Shown here piece by piece: positions 34,228 to 45,640 of a DNA stretch of 64,000 nt. Position 1 is the first letter of the stretch. Every line of letters starts with the position of its first letter. Location: assembly GCF_009905375.1 (NCBI RefSeq), contig NC_133648.1, positions 88,722,307-88,786,306 of the forward strand. The letters are read 5' to 3'. Origin of the DNA: Apium graveolens (Eukaryota > Streptophyta > Magnoliopsida > Apiales > Apiaceae). The notes beneath the pieces are model-generated. The model had not been told where the DNA came from, searched no databases, and saw only the letters and a list, made by a program, of their open reading frames with translations. The position numbers and the translations under genes were made by a program.

Positions 34228-35302
34228 TGTTGTTTCGTGACTGATCATCAGGAATAACATGAAATATAATTGGTTCCAATCTAAACTGTTGTTTCTAAAT
34301 TGTTTTGATACTCATAAAATAAATGGTTTATCAACTGTGTCTGTTTTGGATTAAAGGTGAAATGCAGTTTTGATTCAGTTTCTGCTTGATGTGGATATTT
34401 AGGTTGTTGTTAAATATCAAATGTTGTATTTGTATAGATGATTGATGTTGACTTCAGTATGGGATATTGTGAGCATCAAAGTTCATATTGATATCTAATT
34501 TCATATGACAACAAAATAAGTATTAATATCAAGAGTTCGGTTTTGAATAAAGTTTATGATTCATTTTATAATCATTGTTCATGTTACTGTTGTTTACGAT
34601 ATTCCCGTAAATATTGTTTTACGAGCTTTGTTCTCGTCAAGATTCAAAGTATTGCTGAAGCATTTCGCTCAAAAGTATCAAAAAGAGTTTTGAATTCAGT
34701 GAGAAACGATTATCCGATTTTTAATAAATTTTTTGTTTCAGTAGTTATGATTTTAAAAAGTTCTGCGCTATTGCAGATGTTGGTTTTATATCAAACCGAC
34801 CCTAAATTTGCTATAATGATCTTGCTGAGCATTTCTTTCGCTCATACTTGCCTGTTTTCAAATCTAACCTCCAGTGAGAATTGACTTGCGCTGTTTAGCC
34901 GCGTAATTCGAGGAAGCAAAGAAGAAGCTTTTGGAAGGTGGTTGGTCCAGGGTTTGCGGACTAGTGTAAGTTCTTTTGTGTAAAGTTGTTTATATTATAT
35001 TATATTATAATTGTGTTGTTTTATAGTTGGGCCTAGTATACTTCTTTTTGAAGTTATACTAGCGGGTTAGTATTGAATTGGAATTTGTTGAAAATAGTTT
35101 TAAAAAGAAGTGAAAATTATTTATGGAATTTAGAATTCTTGTTTCTAGAACTGTAACCTTAAAATATCTTGGATTAGTTTGGGGTCATTATGCTAAATAT
35201 CTTCCTCTATCATTTGTTTATTGATTAAACAGGTTAATTTGGATTAAGTTTTTATAGTGACGACCAAATCCTCAGACCACGGATTTGGGGGGCATTACAG
35301 GT

Positions 35303-35315
35303 TGGTATCAGAGCT
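35303..35315 (+). other. Primer binding site, initiator tRNA-Met
   Basis: TGGTATCAGAGCT three bases after the 5' LTR end; proves that copy 2 is a 5' LTR. Confidence 0.92.
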
Positions 35316-36547
35316 GAGGGTATGGTAACCTAGAAACGAGAGTATGTAGGAGTGTGTATAATTATGTAAGGACGTTTGAGCTCTTATCGAGTTCGTGTTG
35401 GACTATCGAATATAGTACCAACGATTAAGTTAAGATAAGGCGTATTCGGTTGAGTTGGTTGTGCTGAGCTAGATAGAACTCGTAGCAGCTGCAAACTTCT
35501 ATTGTGGAATCTTCCGAGACTACGATTCGACGACGATGGAGATTATCGATATCCTTGGAACGTGAAGAAGTGTCTAGAATTGGGTGACGAGTCAGCAGAA
35601 GAGTTCTAATAGAAGATAAATATTAAGATCTTGGCAATACCTTCTCTATCTATAACTTCTTTTGTCATCTCTCAAAAAGAGGTATCTGTTATAGGATATA
35701 TTCCTTAACATTCGTTTAATCCTTTTATGCCAGAATCTTGTTTTCTGTATTTAATTTCCTTCAAAAATATCAGCTTTGAAATCTTTTCAGTTCTATTCAT
35801 TTGATTTTGAATTCCTTTGATATTCTTTTATTCTGAATGAGATGAACAACCTTAGCTATAGGAGACACAAGGTATACCTATCTGTGTGATAGGAGTTGGA
35901 TGAGATGCCATCACTTATGTGTGTTGTGACTACAAGAAGGTTAACAACCTTTAGTAGTGTCTTAATTTGGACACGCAATACCAAGTTCATTTGATCATAT
36001 TGATCTCTCAGTTATTCTTTTATTTCCACAACATTTTTTCACAAATTCAGATTTTGGTCCTGTTATGCTATGAAATTCTTTTCTCTTTGAAATTCCATGA
36101 TTTTATCATCTCAAATATTCGAAGGTATGCCAATCAAGTTGGGCTGAGTTATCTTGATCAAGTCAAAGCAGGGTTATGTGATGGAATTAACAATAGTGAC
36201 AGTGAATTATAATGCGGTTATAATGTCAGTGGCAGATAAAGAAGTCAGTCTGTTTCTTTATTTCTCTCTCTATTTCTCTCTCTCTTTAATTTTCTTTTTC
36301 TTTTTCTTTTTCTTTATCTTTCTCTATATTACTCTTTCTCTCGATCAATGAAGATTACTTTATTGAGAATTGGTCAAAGGAGGTGGGAGGAGCAATAATG
36401 CGGAGTGAAGCTCACGTGATAACTGTGTGGTATAAGGAATTGTAGTGTTATTGGAAATTTTGAGAAAAGTTACATATGCAAAATTGGAAAGTTGGTAACA
36501 AAATCCCTAGTGCTTTCTTCTGCTGATTCCGAGGACGGAATCCTTAT

Positions 36548-36559
36548 AAGGGGGTAAAA
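36548..36559 (+). other. Polypurine tract of non-autonomous gypsy element
   Basis: AAGGGGGTAAAA immediately before the TG of copy 3. Confidence 0.85.
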
Positions 36560-37511
36560 TGTAATATCCCATATTTTTAGATATTATTATTATTATTATT
36601 ATTTGAAGTTGTTTATGTGATTTTATGTGAATTTTAGTGAACTATATGATAATTGGAGTTGATGTTTAGGATGTTTATATATGATATTCTTTGGGTATTC
36701 TAATTTTTATATGTCCAGAACAAAATATAGATAATGGTGATATTTTTTCGGTAATTTTTGGACTGTTATATGATTTATAATGATTTATGGATTTATTAAT
36801 TATTTTCTGAATAATTACAAAACTATTTTATAAAGCCGGGAATCGTCCAACTTCAACCATTTTTGCATTTTTATAACCCGAAACTCTTCCGAAAACTCCT
36901 TTCTAACCTATCCTGGTAATTCCGGACATTCTCCGTGCTTTGACTTTTTCGATCCAGATTACGGTTTGACCCGTATGAGTCCCGACGGAAAATTTTCGAT
37001 ACGATAATCATTTCGATAGATCAATAAAACCCGTATTCTCGAGAGACGGGATATTTTACATTATTTTCTCATAGGGTGTTTTATAAGAAGCTCGGTTTTG
37101 ATAATTATCCAATTTTGGTATTAAATTGTATCGTTTCTATAGTTACTTAGCGGCTAAGTAATCTATTTTCGGATCCGATATGACCCTATTGAATACTTGT
37201 TATGTGTTTTCGGGGTTTTCTGTTAATTTAGGAATCGTCTCCGATTTTCAAAAATTAACGGACCGGGACCCCGCCGGGACGTCAAAGTCCACAAAATTTG
37301 TGTTTTTATTTGTATAAAATCATTCATATTTCGAATACCCATTATTTTTGCATTTTTGTATTATTCGCAATTTTTGGGGAATTTTGATATAAATTTTATA
37401 TGTTATCGCCTTTAAAATCATTCCCCATAATTATGATTTTGGGGCTTAATTATTTTAATTATGGGAATAAAACACCCTTAATTGAATTTAGGGGTATTTA
37501 TTTTTCAAAAA

Positions 37512-37519
37512 TATAAATA
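37512..37519 (+). promoter_or_regulatory. TATA box of LTR copy 3
   Basis: TATAAATAGCC context, conserved with copies 1 and 2. Confidence 0.6.
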
Positions 37520-39762
37520 GCCTAAATGATTAGTATATTTCATTTTATTATTATTGAAAACAAAAGTCAAGAACAAATTTTGGAGGTATGATTTTGTTCT
37601 TCACAAAGTTTTGATGATTCTGGGAGTTCTAGGAATCCAAATTGGGTGTTCTACATATCAAATTGATCGTCTTGAAGAGCCCGTTCTATTGATACCAATT
37701 TTATAAATCGAGGTTAAGTATTCTGCAAAGTTAATTTTTATGTTCTTGAGCTTGAAATCGTTTTTGATTTCTGTGGATTTTTGATTGTTTTGAGGTTATG
37801 AACAGCTTTAGAATAATTAGGGGAGTCGATTTCACTATTTATTTGTATCGTTTGATTTCAGGAAGTGTTAGGACGAGTTCATATTTTTTTGAGTTTTTAA
37901 TTTTGAATTTTTGATTAATCATGATGTTCTTGATAAATTCTGATGATGGGGATAGTTTCTAAATGATCTGAGCTTTATTTTGATAACCGCTTCGTTGTTT
38001 TTGGTTGAGTTTTGAGCGATTCAAGTTATTGACCGGAGAACGCAAGTTTGGAGGCCGGAAATTGGTCGGAGTTCGTGTTTACGGCTTCTGGGATTGATGT
38101 TGTGTGTTGACATGAACTCCAGAGGTGTTGATAAATCGATTTAAGTTGAACTCGAGTTAGAATCGTATTGTTTTGGCTGTTATGAGAGGCCGCCAGAAAA
38201 CGGCGAAGCTCGCCGATTTCTGGGATGAACCCGGATTCCGGTCGAGGTCCGACGGAATTCCGGCCACCCCATGCTAGCCAACCCCACCCCTTTGATCCAG
38301 TGAGGAAGAACACATGAATTAAGAACCTGTTTCTGTATTTTTGTTTTCTTTTTAAATCAAAATTCTATTTTAAAAATTCCTAAAATCCTTTTTAAATTCC
38401 CAAAAATATTTTGGTTAATTATTTAATAATTAACTGAAATACTTTAAATTTCAAAAATTTATTTCTTTTAATATTTTCGAAAATTCAATTTAATTTAATT
38501 ATTTATAATTTATTTTAGTTAATTATTTATGGATTTAATTAATTGATTAATTCATTTAATCAATTAATTTTATTTATATATAGTTAAATAAAATATAATT
38601 ATTTGTAATTAAGCCAAATAATTCCTAAAACTTATTTTTGAGCTTTTAAAACTTATATTTGGGTATCTAAAAATTTAATAATATTATTATTAATTGATTT
38701 ATTCTTATTTATTCCTATTTTATTCGTAGAAAATAAACCATTCGTCCGTTTAATACGAAATGAGCGCGTATAGACTCAGAAAAATATTCCGATTTTAATA
38801 AAAATACTTTCGAGACCCAAATCTTTTTGTTTCGAAAGGTTACTTGTTTTACGAATCATTCTGAGTCAATTTTTGATCGATAAATCATATTTTTAACCCG
38901 ATTTCAGTTTTAAACGTACCGAGTCGAACCTTTTGATGAACCGAGACATATGTGAAATGAATTATGTGATATGTGAGTTATGTTTTTACGTGCTATGTGA
39001 ATTATGTGAAAATGTGGGTCAAGAGTCCTGCGTTTGGCTGTTGTAATTATGTGTGAGCTATCGTATGGGTAGACGATAGGATTTTGATGCATAACTCGTC
39101 GAGTAATTATCGTTTAGACGATTAAAGTTATATCTTTTAAACATAGATACGGATCGTTCGAGTTGATCAGGACAAGATGTTGGATAAATAATGAGATGGA
39201 ATGGTATTGGATTTCTGGCTTCTAGCAGTCGCAAGAGCAGTATACTAGTAAATGATGAGATGGAACGGTGATGCCTTGAGATGCTAGACTGAGATAATTA
39301 TGTTATTACGAGTGTGACTAACTACAAAAAAACAAAGGCAAGTATCCCTATCATCACTTATTGTTCAAGTGATATTTATTTTAAATCTTCTTATGCAAGT
39401 ATTGCTTTCCCTATTCTCAGTTCAGAATAGATAAATATTTTACATATCGCTGAATTAACATGCTTATCATGCAAGTACCCTCTGCTATTCTATGTTCGGA
39501 ATAGTTAAATGTTTTAGTCATCGAATTAATGGATTTATAAACATTTTAGATTTTGAGAAAGATTATTTTGTTGCGAGTATTCCTACCAAAGTGAATGGGG
39601 GGAATAAAATTATTTAGGATGTCGATTGAGTCGGCTCATTTTCAATAAAAAGGTTTTAAGATTGGAATGGTTACTGATTATAACATAGGTGATCGAGATA
39701 TCGGTCCATCTGTAATATCTTTCAAGGCGAATATATGTCTTTTCTGGCGCCCTATAGGTACC

Positions 39763-39820
39763 GTATGGCTGCGGGATACGGGTAGTACCTATATTTACGG
39801 TACAGCTGCGGGATATCGGT
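39763..39820 (+). other. Hairpin pair, LTR copy 3
   Basis: The first hairpin equals copy 2 (TATAGGTAC/GTACCTATA, loop GGCTGCGGG). The second has drifted (loop AGCTGCGGG, weakened stem). Confidence 0.55.
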
Positions 39821-40873
39821 GATGTTTCGTGACTGATATATTTGGTTCCAATCTAAACTGTTGTTTTTAAATTGTTTTGATACTCATAAAATAAATGATT
39901 TATCAACTCTTTCTGTTTTGGATTAAAGGTGAAATAAAGTTTTAATTCAGTTTCTGCTTGATGTGGATATTTAGGTTGTTGTTAAATATCAAATATGGTA
40001 TTTGTATAGATGATTGATGTTGACTTCAGTATGGGATGTTGTGAGCATCAAAGTTCATATTGATATCTAATTTGATATGATAACAAAATAAGTATTAATA
40101 TCAAGAGTTCGATTTTGAATAAAGTTTATGATTTATTCTATAATCATTGTTCATGTTATTGTTGTTTACGATATTTCCGTAAACATTATTTTACGAGCTT
40201 TGTTCTCGTCAAGATTCAAAGTATTGCTGAAGCATTTCACTCGAAAGTATCAAAAAGAGTTTTGAATACAATGAGAAATAATTATCCGATTTTTAATAAA
40301 TTTTCTGTTTCAGCAATTATGATTTTAAAATGTTCTGCGCTATTGCAGAGTGTTGGTTTTTTATATCAAAATGACCCTAAATTTGCTATAATGATCTTGT
40401 TGAGCATTTCTTTCGCTCATACTTGCCTGTTTTCAAATCTAACCTCCAGTGAGGATTAACTTGCGCTGTTTAGCCGCATAATTTGAGGAAGCAAAGAAGA
40501 AGCTTTTGGAAGGTGGTTGGTCCAGGGTTTGCGGACTAGTGTAAGTTCTTTTGTGTAAAGTTGTTTATATTATATTATATTATAATTGTGTTATTTTATA
40601 GTTGGGACTAGTATACTTATTTTCAAAGTTATATTAGCGGGTTAGTATTGAATTGGAATTTGTTGAAAAGAGTTTTAAAAGGAAGTGAAAATTATTTATG
40701 GAATTTGGAATTCTTGTTTCTAGAACTGTAACCTTAAAAGATCTTGGATTAGTTTGGGGTCATTATGCTAAATATCTTTTGCTAGCATTTGTTTATTGAT
40801 TAAACAGGTAAATTTGGATTGAGTTTTTATAGTGACGATCAAATCCTCTGACCCCGGATTTGGGGGCGTTACA

Positions 40874-41245
40874 ACAGGGCAAATGGATATATGTGCAAAA
40901 CTTAAGACTTAAATTGATCTTTAAATCACTTCAACCTTTTTAATTATTGGTACTGCTGACAGCTTGGTGAAAAAACCTTGCAGTTAGAGTTGCACAAAAA
41001 ATGAATACATTTTGTACAGGTCTAGCCATAATGTTCTTCCCATTTATAGGTGTTATAGACTTATAGTCAAGTCCTGCAAACACATGCATAGCATAGATAC
41101 ATGACATAAGTTGTTATGTCATATCTCATATGTGTATGCATATATCCCTAAATCTATAATCAGATCTTTGAATATTTGATGGTTAGAAATAAAATCAAAA
41201 CATAACTATTCATTTTTCTTGTTATAAAAATCTTGAAGCTTTTTA
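40874..41245 (+). other. Spacer upstream of PMD pseudogene
   Basis: No gene or repeat recognised; probably the former upstream region of the PMD gene. Confidence 0.4.
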
Positions 41246-42455
41246 ATGGAAGATCATCAATCTGATGATGCAGAGAGTCTTGTGGAAGAAAAAGAAGAGC
41301 TCGTGGTTCCACCTTGTGGTGGAAACCCAATATACAGAATAGCCCATTTTCTGAAACCCATTTTTACTCCAAATTATCTTCATCTTCCTCCACCTAATGC
41401 TCTGTTAGCCTCAAGGCCCACTTTCAAGAATCTTGAAAACTGCACTTTACAGTCACATAAGGGTATCCCATCAGAGAAATGGAGTTTCTGGGTATAAAGT
41501 TTGAAGCCAAAATGCTAAGAAATATGGAAGAAAGCTGGTATATGTGATGCAATATTGGCCTCAACCTACAATGTTCTTAATTATAACAAGTTAATCATTT
41601 TCCTTGCTGAGAGGTGGTGTGTTGATACAAACACCTTTGTCTTTCCATGGGGTAAGGTAACTATTACTTTAGAAAATGTTATACATTTGGGATGTTTTTC
41701 GGTACTAGGTGCCTTGTTTTCAAGTCATTTAGATGATGAATGTAAAGGTATCGCAAATTGTTTGAAATCTCAACTTAAGAAAGTTAAGTTAGGTAATCAT
41801 AACAACGTTAGTCCCTCTGCGTGGATGGATTATTTTATGAATAGTGGTAATGAGTTTGAGCATGAAGCATTTCTTGCTTTCTGGCTGTCTAAGTTTGTCA
41901 TTGTTCGCTCTAATATAGCTATTCAGGATTGTTGTGTTGTTATTCCTTTATCGCAAGGCAAAAGAATCGCGCTTGCACCAGTTGTCCTTGCCTAAATTTA
42001 TATAGATATGAGGATGTTACATAACTCGATTGTTAAGTCCGTCATAGTGGACTATGGATTTGGTTTAAAGTTTAATACATGTCATTACGATTTAGTTCAA
42101 ATGTGGGTTTGGGAGAGGTTCACGGAATTTAAGCCAGTTCCAAATTTCATAGGAAGTGGAGAGCCTAGATCGGCAAGGTGGAATGGAGTGACAAATGTGA
42201 AGGTTAATGATGTAAGGACATCGTTAGACTCCACTGGATTATCTTTTTTGTGGTTCCCTTATGCTATAGGTTCGAGCAATAACATATTTAGTACCTTGTA
42301 TAAAGATATTGAACAATGGGTTGTGGTTGAGTCTGAGGAAGAAGAGTCGTATGCTCGATGCTTGAGGGCTTCTGAGTTAGTAGGATCAAAAATGACTGCA
42401 CAGTATCTCCCTCACTGAATAGCTATGCAATTTGTATTAGACCAAGATCTTCATT
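41246..42455 (+). pseudogene. Plant mobile domain (PMD, MAIN/MAIL-like) gene, broken
   Basis: A single reading frame from ATG 41246 encodes a protein of the plant mobile domain family (aminotransferase-like PMD; MAIN and MAIL1 are known members acting in silencing and genome stability, others are carried by transposons). Diagnostic segments are WKKAGICDAILAS, LAERWCVDTNTFVFPWG, VTITLENVIHLGCFSVLG, FLAFWLSKFVI, and IAMQFVLDQD at the end. In-frame stops are TAA 41495-41497, TAA 41516-41518, TAA 41993-41995 and TGA 42416-42418. There are no frameshifts, so decay is mild. It is abruptly joined to a minus-strand copia fragment near 42455-42475. It could be a host gene or a transposon-captured copy; the sequence does not decide. 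Confidence 0.8.
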
Positions 42456-42853
42456 CCGATGTTGTTCTTGTTATAACCAATCTCTCTAAAGAATCTCTTC
42501 ATTTAAGCATCTCCCACAAACACAGAGTAGGAGTCATGTGCAGGTAACTGGAATGCATCTCATACAGTCTGAGGAGTAACTACCTTTTTCTTCCTATCAA
42601 AATCAAACATCAAGCTTGGAGTTCCATTGTCACCTCCATCATCATACACTCCAGTTTTCCAGATAGAGAGCACCTGGTCACCAGAGATAGTTGTGGGTTC
42701 TGTAAGAGTAAACCCAATCTCACTGGATCTAAGAAAGTCTTGAAAAATATAAAAATTGATATTCACACTATTGTTATCCAGAATAGCAAAGTAGTTGTTA
42801 GTCACAAACTTTGCACCACCATAATTAAATTTACAAGAAAAAATTCCAAACAT
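42456..42853 (-). pseudogene. Start of third ORF of SIRE-like element C
   Basis: ATG at 42853. The N-terminal domain reads FSCKFNYGGAKFVTNNYFA, SSEIGFTLTEPTTISGDQVL, SIWKTGVYDDGG and DRKKKVVTPQTV, then a TGA (42557-42559), DAFQLPAHDSYSV and, after a frameshift, RFFREIGYN. This type of domain opens the long ORF after pol in SIRE-like elements. It is downstream of RNase H in the same orientation, so the element is colinear. It ends at the junction with the PMD pseudogene, which runs the opposite way. Confidence 0.65.
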
Positions 42854-43513
42854 AAATTAGGGTTTCAGAGTTTACGGGTGACAAATAGTAAAGTAGCAGA
42901 GAGAAAAATAATAGAGATAAGTAAAGTGTTAATTGAAATCAAGAATTGATTTTGTATAACACATCACTCCACTAACTCAGAAACATTTCATCAATTTAGT
43001 AGGACACGTGGCCGTACACAGTTGACTGTATAAGTAATCACGTAAATGTGTATTACTGAGTGCACAGTTCTCGAGAATAAAGTTTTGTATAAAATTGAAC
43101 ATTTTCCATAACCTCACACCATCATATAAACAACTGTAATCATGCAAAAATTACCCATTTTAAAATAACTTCACACCTGTAATTAAGATACTGATTAAAA
43201 CAAAATTTGAACAAATTTAAAAATTATCATCAGAATTTAATAGTCAATTAGAGTTTGACTAATATCAGTATTTAATTAACAACTATCAGGATTTATCAGT
43301 CAACAGAAATTTGACAAATATCAGATCGTACACACATAATTAAAGTTTAACATGCAACTACTAGCTGGGATTAATAGAAGCTAATTACATGCTTTCATGG
43401 CATTAGAGTTTAACACTATAATCAATATTTAGCAAGTACTGATACATAATAATAAGATACCACACTCTAACTATCAGTAGTTATTCCTAATTATCAGAGT
43501 TTGTGATATGTCC
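42854..43513 (-). other. Spacer between pol and third ORF, element C
   Basis: 660 bases without coding support, rich in TATCAGTATTT and TATCAGGATTT words that also recur in the element's LTR and coding flank. It may hold the signals for expressing the third ORF. Confidence 0.45.
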
Positions 43514-43996
43514 TTATATCATTCCCAATTCATTCATCAATCTTGTAAAAGTAGCTTCACAGAGAGTCTTGGTGAATATATCTGCTAATTGCTAATCTGT
43601 AGGAACAAAGACCAATTCCACTGTACCTTCTTCCACATGTTTCCTTATGAAATGATACCTGATGCTGATGTGTTTAGTCATAAAATGTTTTATTGGATTT
43701 TCTGTCGTTGCAATAGCACTTTGATTATCACAATATATAGGAATAGCAGAATACTCTAACCCATAATCCAATAACTGATTCTTCATCCATATAATTTGAG
43801 CACAACAGCTTCCTGCAGCAATATATTCAGTTTTTTCAATTGATGTGGAAATTGACTTTTGTTTCTTACTAAACCAAGAACCAATCCGCCAGCAAGAAAT
43901 TGGCAGCTTTCAGAAGTGCTTTTCATGTCTATTTTACATCATACAAAATCAGCATCTGAATATCTAGTTAGCTTAAAATCTGAATCTCTAGGATAC
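43514..43996 (-). pseudogene. RNase H end of pol, element C
   Basis: Contains IYCDNQSAIATTENPIKHF, HISIRYHFIRKH and ADIFTKTL, the copia RNase H signature. Terminal TAA at 43514-43516; one extra TAG after VFVPTD. A frame break separates it from the RT. It would remove the RNA strand during reverse transcription. Confidence 0.85.
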
Positions 43997-45015
43997 TATA
44001 ATCCAAGATCCATGGCGCCTTTGAGATATTTAAAAATTCTTTTCACAACCAACAGATGAGCTTGGAACCTTGCATAGAGATAGGTAGTATACATGATATC
44101 AGGTCTACTAGCAGTCATGTATAGGAGTGAGCCAATCATACCTCTGTAGTTAGTTATATCTACTGATGAACCAGTATTTAAATCTAACTTAGTTGCAGTG
44201 GCCATGGGAGTTGTTGTAGTTGAACTGTCTTGCATTCCAAATCTTTTGAACGAATTCCTGGTATATTTGGATTGATTTATGAAGATCCCTTCATCAGTAT
44301 GTTTTAATTGTAAACCCAGAAAATAACTCAATTCTCCCATCATACTCATTTGATAACTAGACCGCATTAGCTTTGCAAATCTCTCACAAAGTTTGTCATT
44401 AGTAGAACCAAAAATAATATCATCAACATATATCTCTACTAATAACAAGTCCTTAAGATATTACTAATAAAAGAGAGTTTTGTCAATTTTATCTCTTGTG
44501 AAATCACTTTCTAACAAAAATAGAGCACGTATTTCATACAAGGCATTTGGATCTTGTTTTAGTCCATAGAGTGCTTTATCCAGTTTATAGACATGATCAG
44601 GATATTTTGGATCTATGAACCCTAGAGGTTGTTCAACATAAACTTCCTCTTTAAGTTCTCCATTCAGAAATGCGCTCTTTATATCCATTTATAACACTTT
44701 AAACTTCTTGCGAGCAGCATGGGCTAGAAAAAATTCTGATTACCTCAAGCCTTGCAACTGGAGTAAAAGTCTCATCATAATCAATGTCTTCTTTCTGAGA
44801 ATAGCTCTTTGCAACCAGTCTTGCTTTATTTCTTGTAATGATGCCCTCACTGTCAGTTTTGTTTCTGAACACCCACTTTGCACCAATAATTGATTTGTTC
44901 TTTGATTTTGGCACAAGAGTCCAGACTTTGTTCCTTTCAAATTCATTAAGCTCTTCTTGCATTGCTGTAATCCAGTCAGCATCTTGAAGAGCTTCTTCCA
45001 CTTTTTTTGGTTCAA
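43997..45015 (-). pseudogene. Reverse transcriptase of element C, frameshifted
   Basis: Copia RT in three frame segments: [20 protein letters not shown] with [12 protein letters not shown] and [37 protein letters not shown] with KALYGLKQD; then the catalytic YVDD at 44419-44430 (EIYVDDIIFGSTN), GELSYFLGLQL and GSLLYMTASRPDIMY. Frameshifts near 44700 and 44455 and stops make it inactive, although the YVDD is intact. Confidence 0.9.
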
Positions 45016-45640
45016 TTTGAGATATAAAAGAATGGTAGAGATATTCCTTTTGAGTGGTTTTCCGGTTCTTACACCACTATCAGGATTTTCAATGATTAGG
45101 TCAGGTGTGTGTGACTTAAACTATTTTCTTGTAGATGGATGTTGACTCATTGAAGAAGATTCCCCCCTGATCCATTAACTCTTTGTTATTTCTTTGACTT
45201 GTACCACTATTATTTCCTGATGCTCCACCTGAATCACTATTTCCAGTGCTATCAGTATTTGATTCATCAGTGTTTGAAGAATTAGTGTCTGATGAATTAT
45301 TTACTGATATTCCTTGAGTTGACTTACTTATAGAAGAATCTGGATTTGAATCATGTTGCTCCCCTCAACATGTGATTCATTATTTGCAAAATTTCCACTG
45401 TCACGTGGATCATCAAAACTTCGAGTGATATCAGGATTTACTATATCAGGACTTGTCAGTATATTGGGATCTATCTTTTCAATATATGGTACTTCATTTT
45501 CAAATTTCAATTCATCATGGTCATCTGCATCTTCTAGACCTGTCATTTTATTGTCATCAAAAGATACATGTATAGATTCCATGATTGTCCTTGTTCTCAA
45601 ATTGTAAACTCTGAAGGCTTTTGTAGACAATGGATATCCC
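45016..45640 (-). pseudogene. Integrase C-terminus and linker to RT, element C
   Basis: Includes KAFRVYNLRTRTIMESIHVSF, the conserved end of SIRE-type integrase, followed by a Ser/Asp/Asn-rich linker (DIVNPDITRSFDDPRDSGNF) with little conservation. Confidence 0.7.

Larger units (their letters stand above)
31122..35299 (+). repeat. 5' LTR of non-autonomous gypsy element (copy 2)
   Basis: Starts TGTCTAATATCCC (two extra bases against copy 3) and ends GGGGCATTACA before the primer site. Lacks about 159 bp directly after the TATA box that copy 3 and the solo LTR retain. Hairpin pair at 34161-34227. Long open frames in it lack ATG starts or motifs. Confidence 0.88.
35300..36559 (+). other. Non-coding interior of non-autonomous gypsy element
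   Basis: 1,260 bp with no gag, protease, RT or integrase motif in any frame. It includes a T/C-rich run (about 36238-36352, CTCTCTCTATTTCTCTCTCT and CTTTTTC words). The last 40 bases (CCGAGGACGGAATCCTTATA) resemble the 3' UTR of Tekay elements, consistent with origin by internal deletion. Confidence 0.75.
31122..40873 (+). mobile_element. Non-autonomous gypsy element with giant LTRs
   Basis: Two direct LTRs (4,178 and 4,314 bp) flank only 1,260 bp, which contain a primer site and a polypurine tract but no gag or pol. The LTRs end in Tekay style (TGTAATATCCC ... GGGGGCGTTACA) and share a U3 block with the autonomous Tekay element. It must have been mobilised by proteins of another element, so it is a LARD-like derivative with an unusual LTR-to-interior ratio. 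LTR divergence looks like several percent (about 10 differences in the first 200 bases), older than Tekay 1. Flanks (CCACA left, ACAGG right) show no clear target duplication. Confidence 0.85.
36560..40873 (+). repeat. 3' LTR of non-autonomous gypsy element (copy 3)
   Basis: 4,314 bp from TGTAATATCCC to GGGGGCGTTACA. TATA box TATAAATA at 37512-37519, with the downstream region intact. CCGG-rich stretch about 38020-38290. The hairpin pair at 39763-39820 has a perfect first hairpin and a mutated second stem (ACGGTAC against GATATCGGT). Confidence 0.88.

Noticed and set aside
35967..36351. Short frames in the interior of the non-autonomous element
   Set aside because: Hydrophobic, T-rich translations produced by the pyrimidine-rich tract; no gag or pol motif.
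31117..40878. Target-site duplication around the non-autonomous gypsy element
   Set aside because: Five-base flanks CCACA and ACAGG differ; no convincing alternative boundary.
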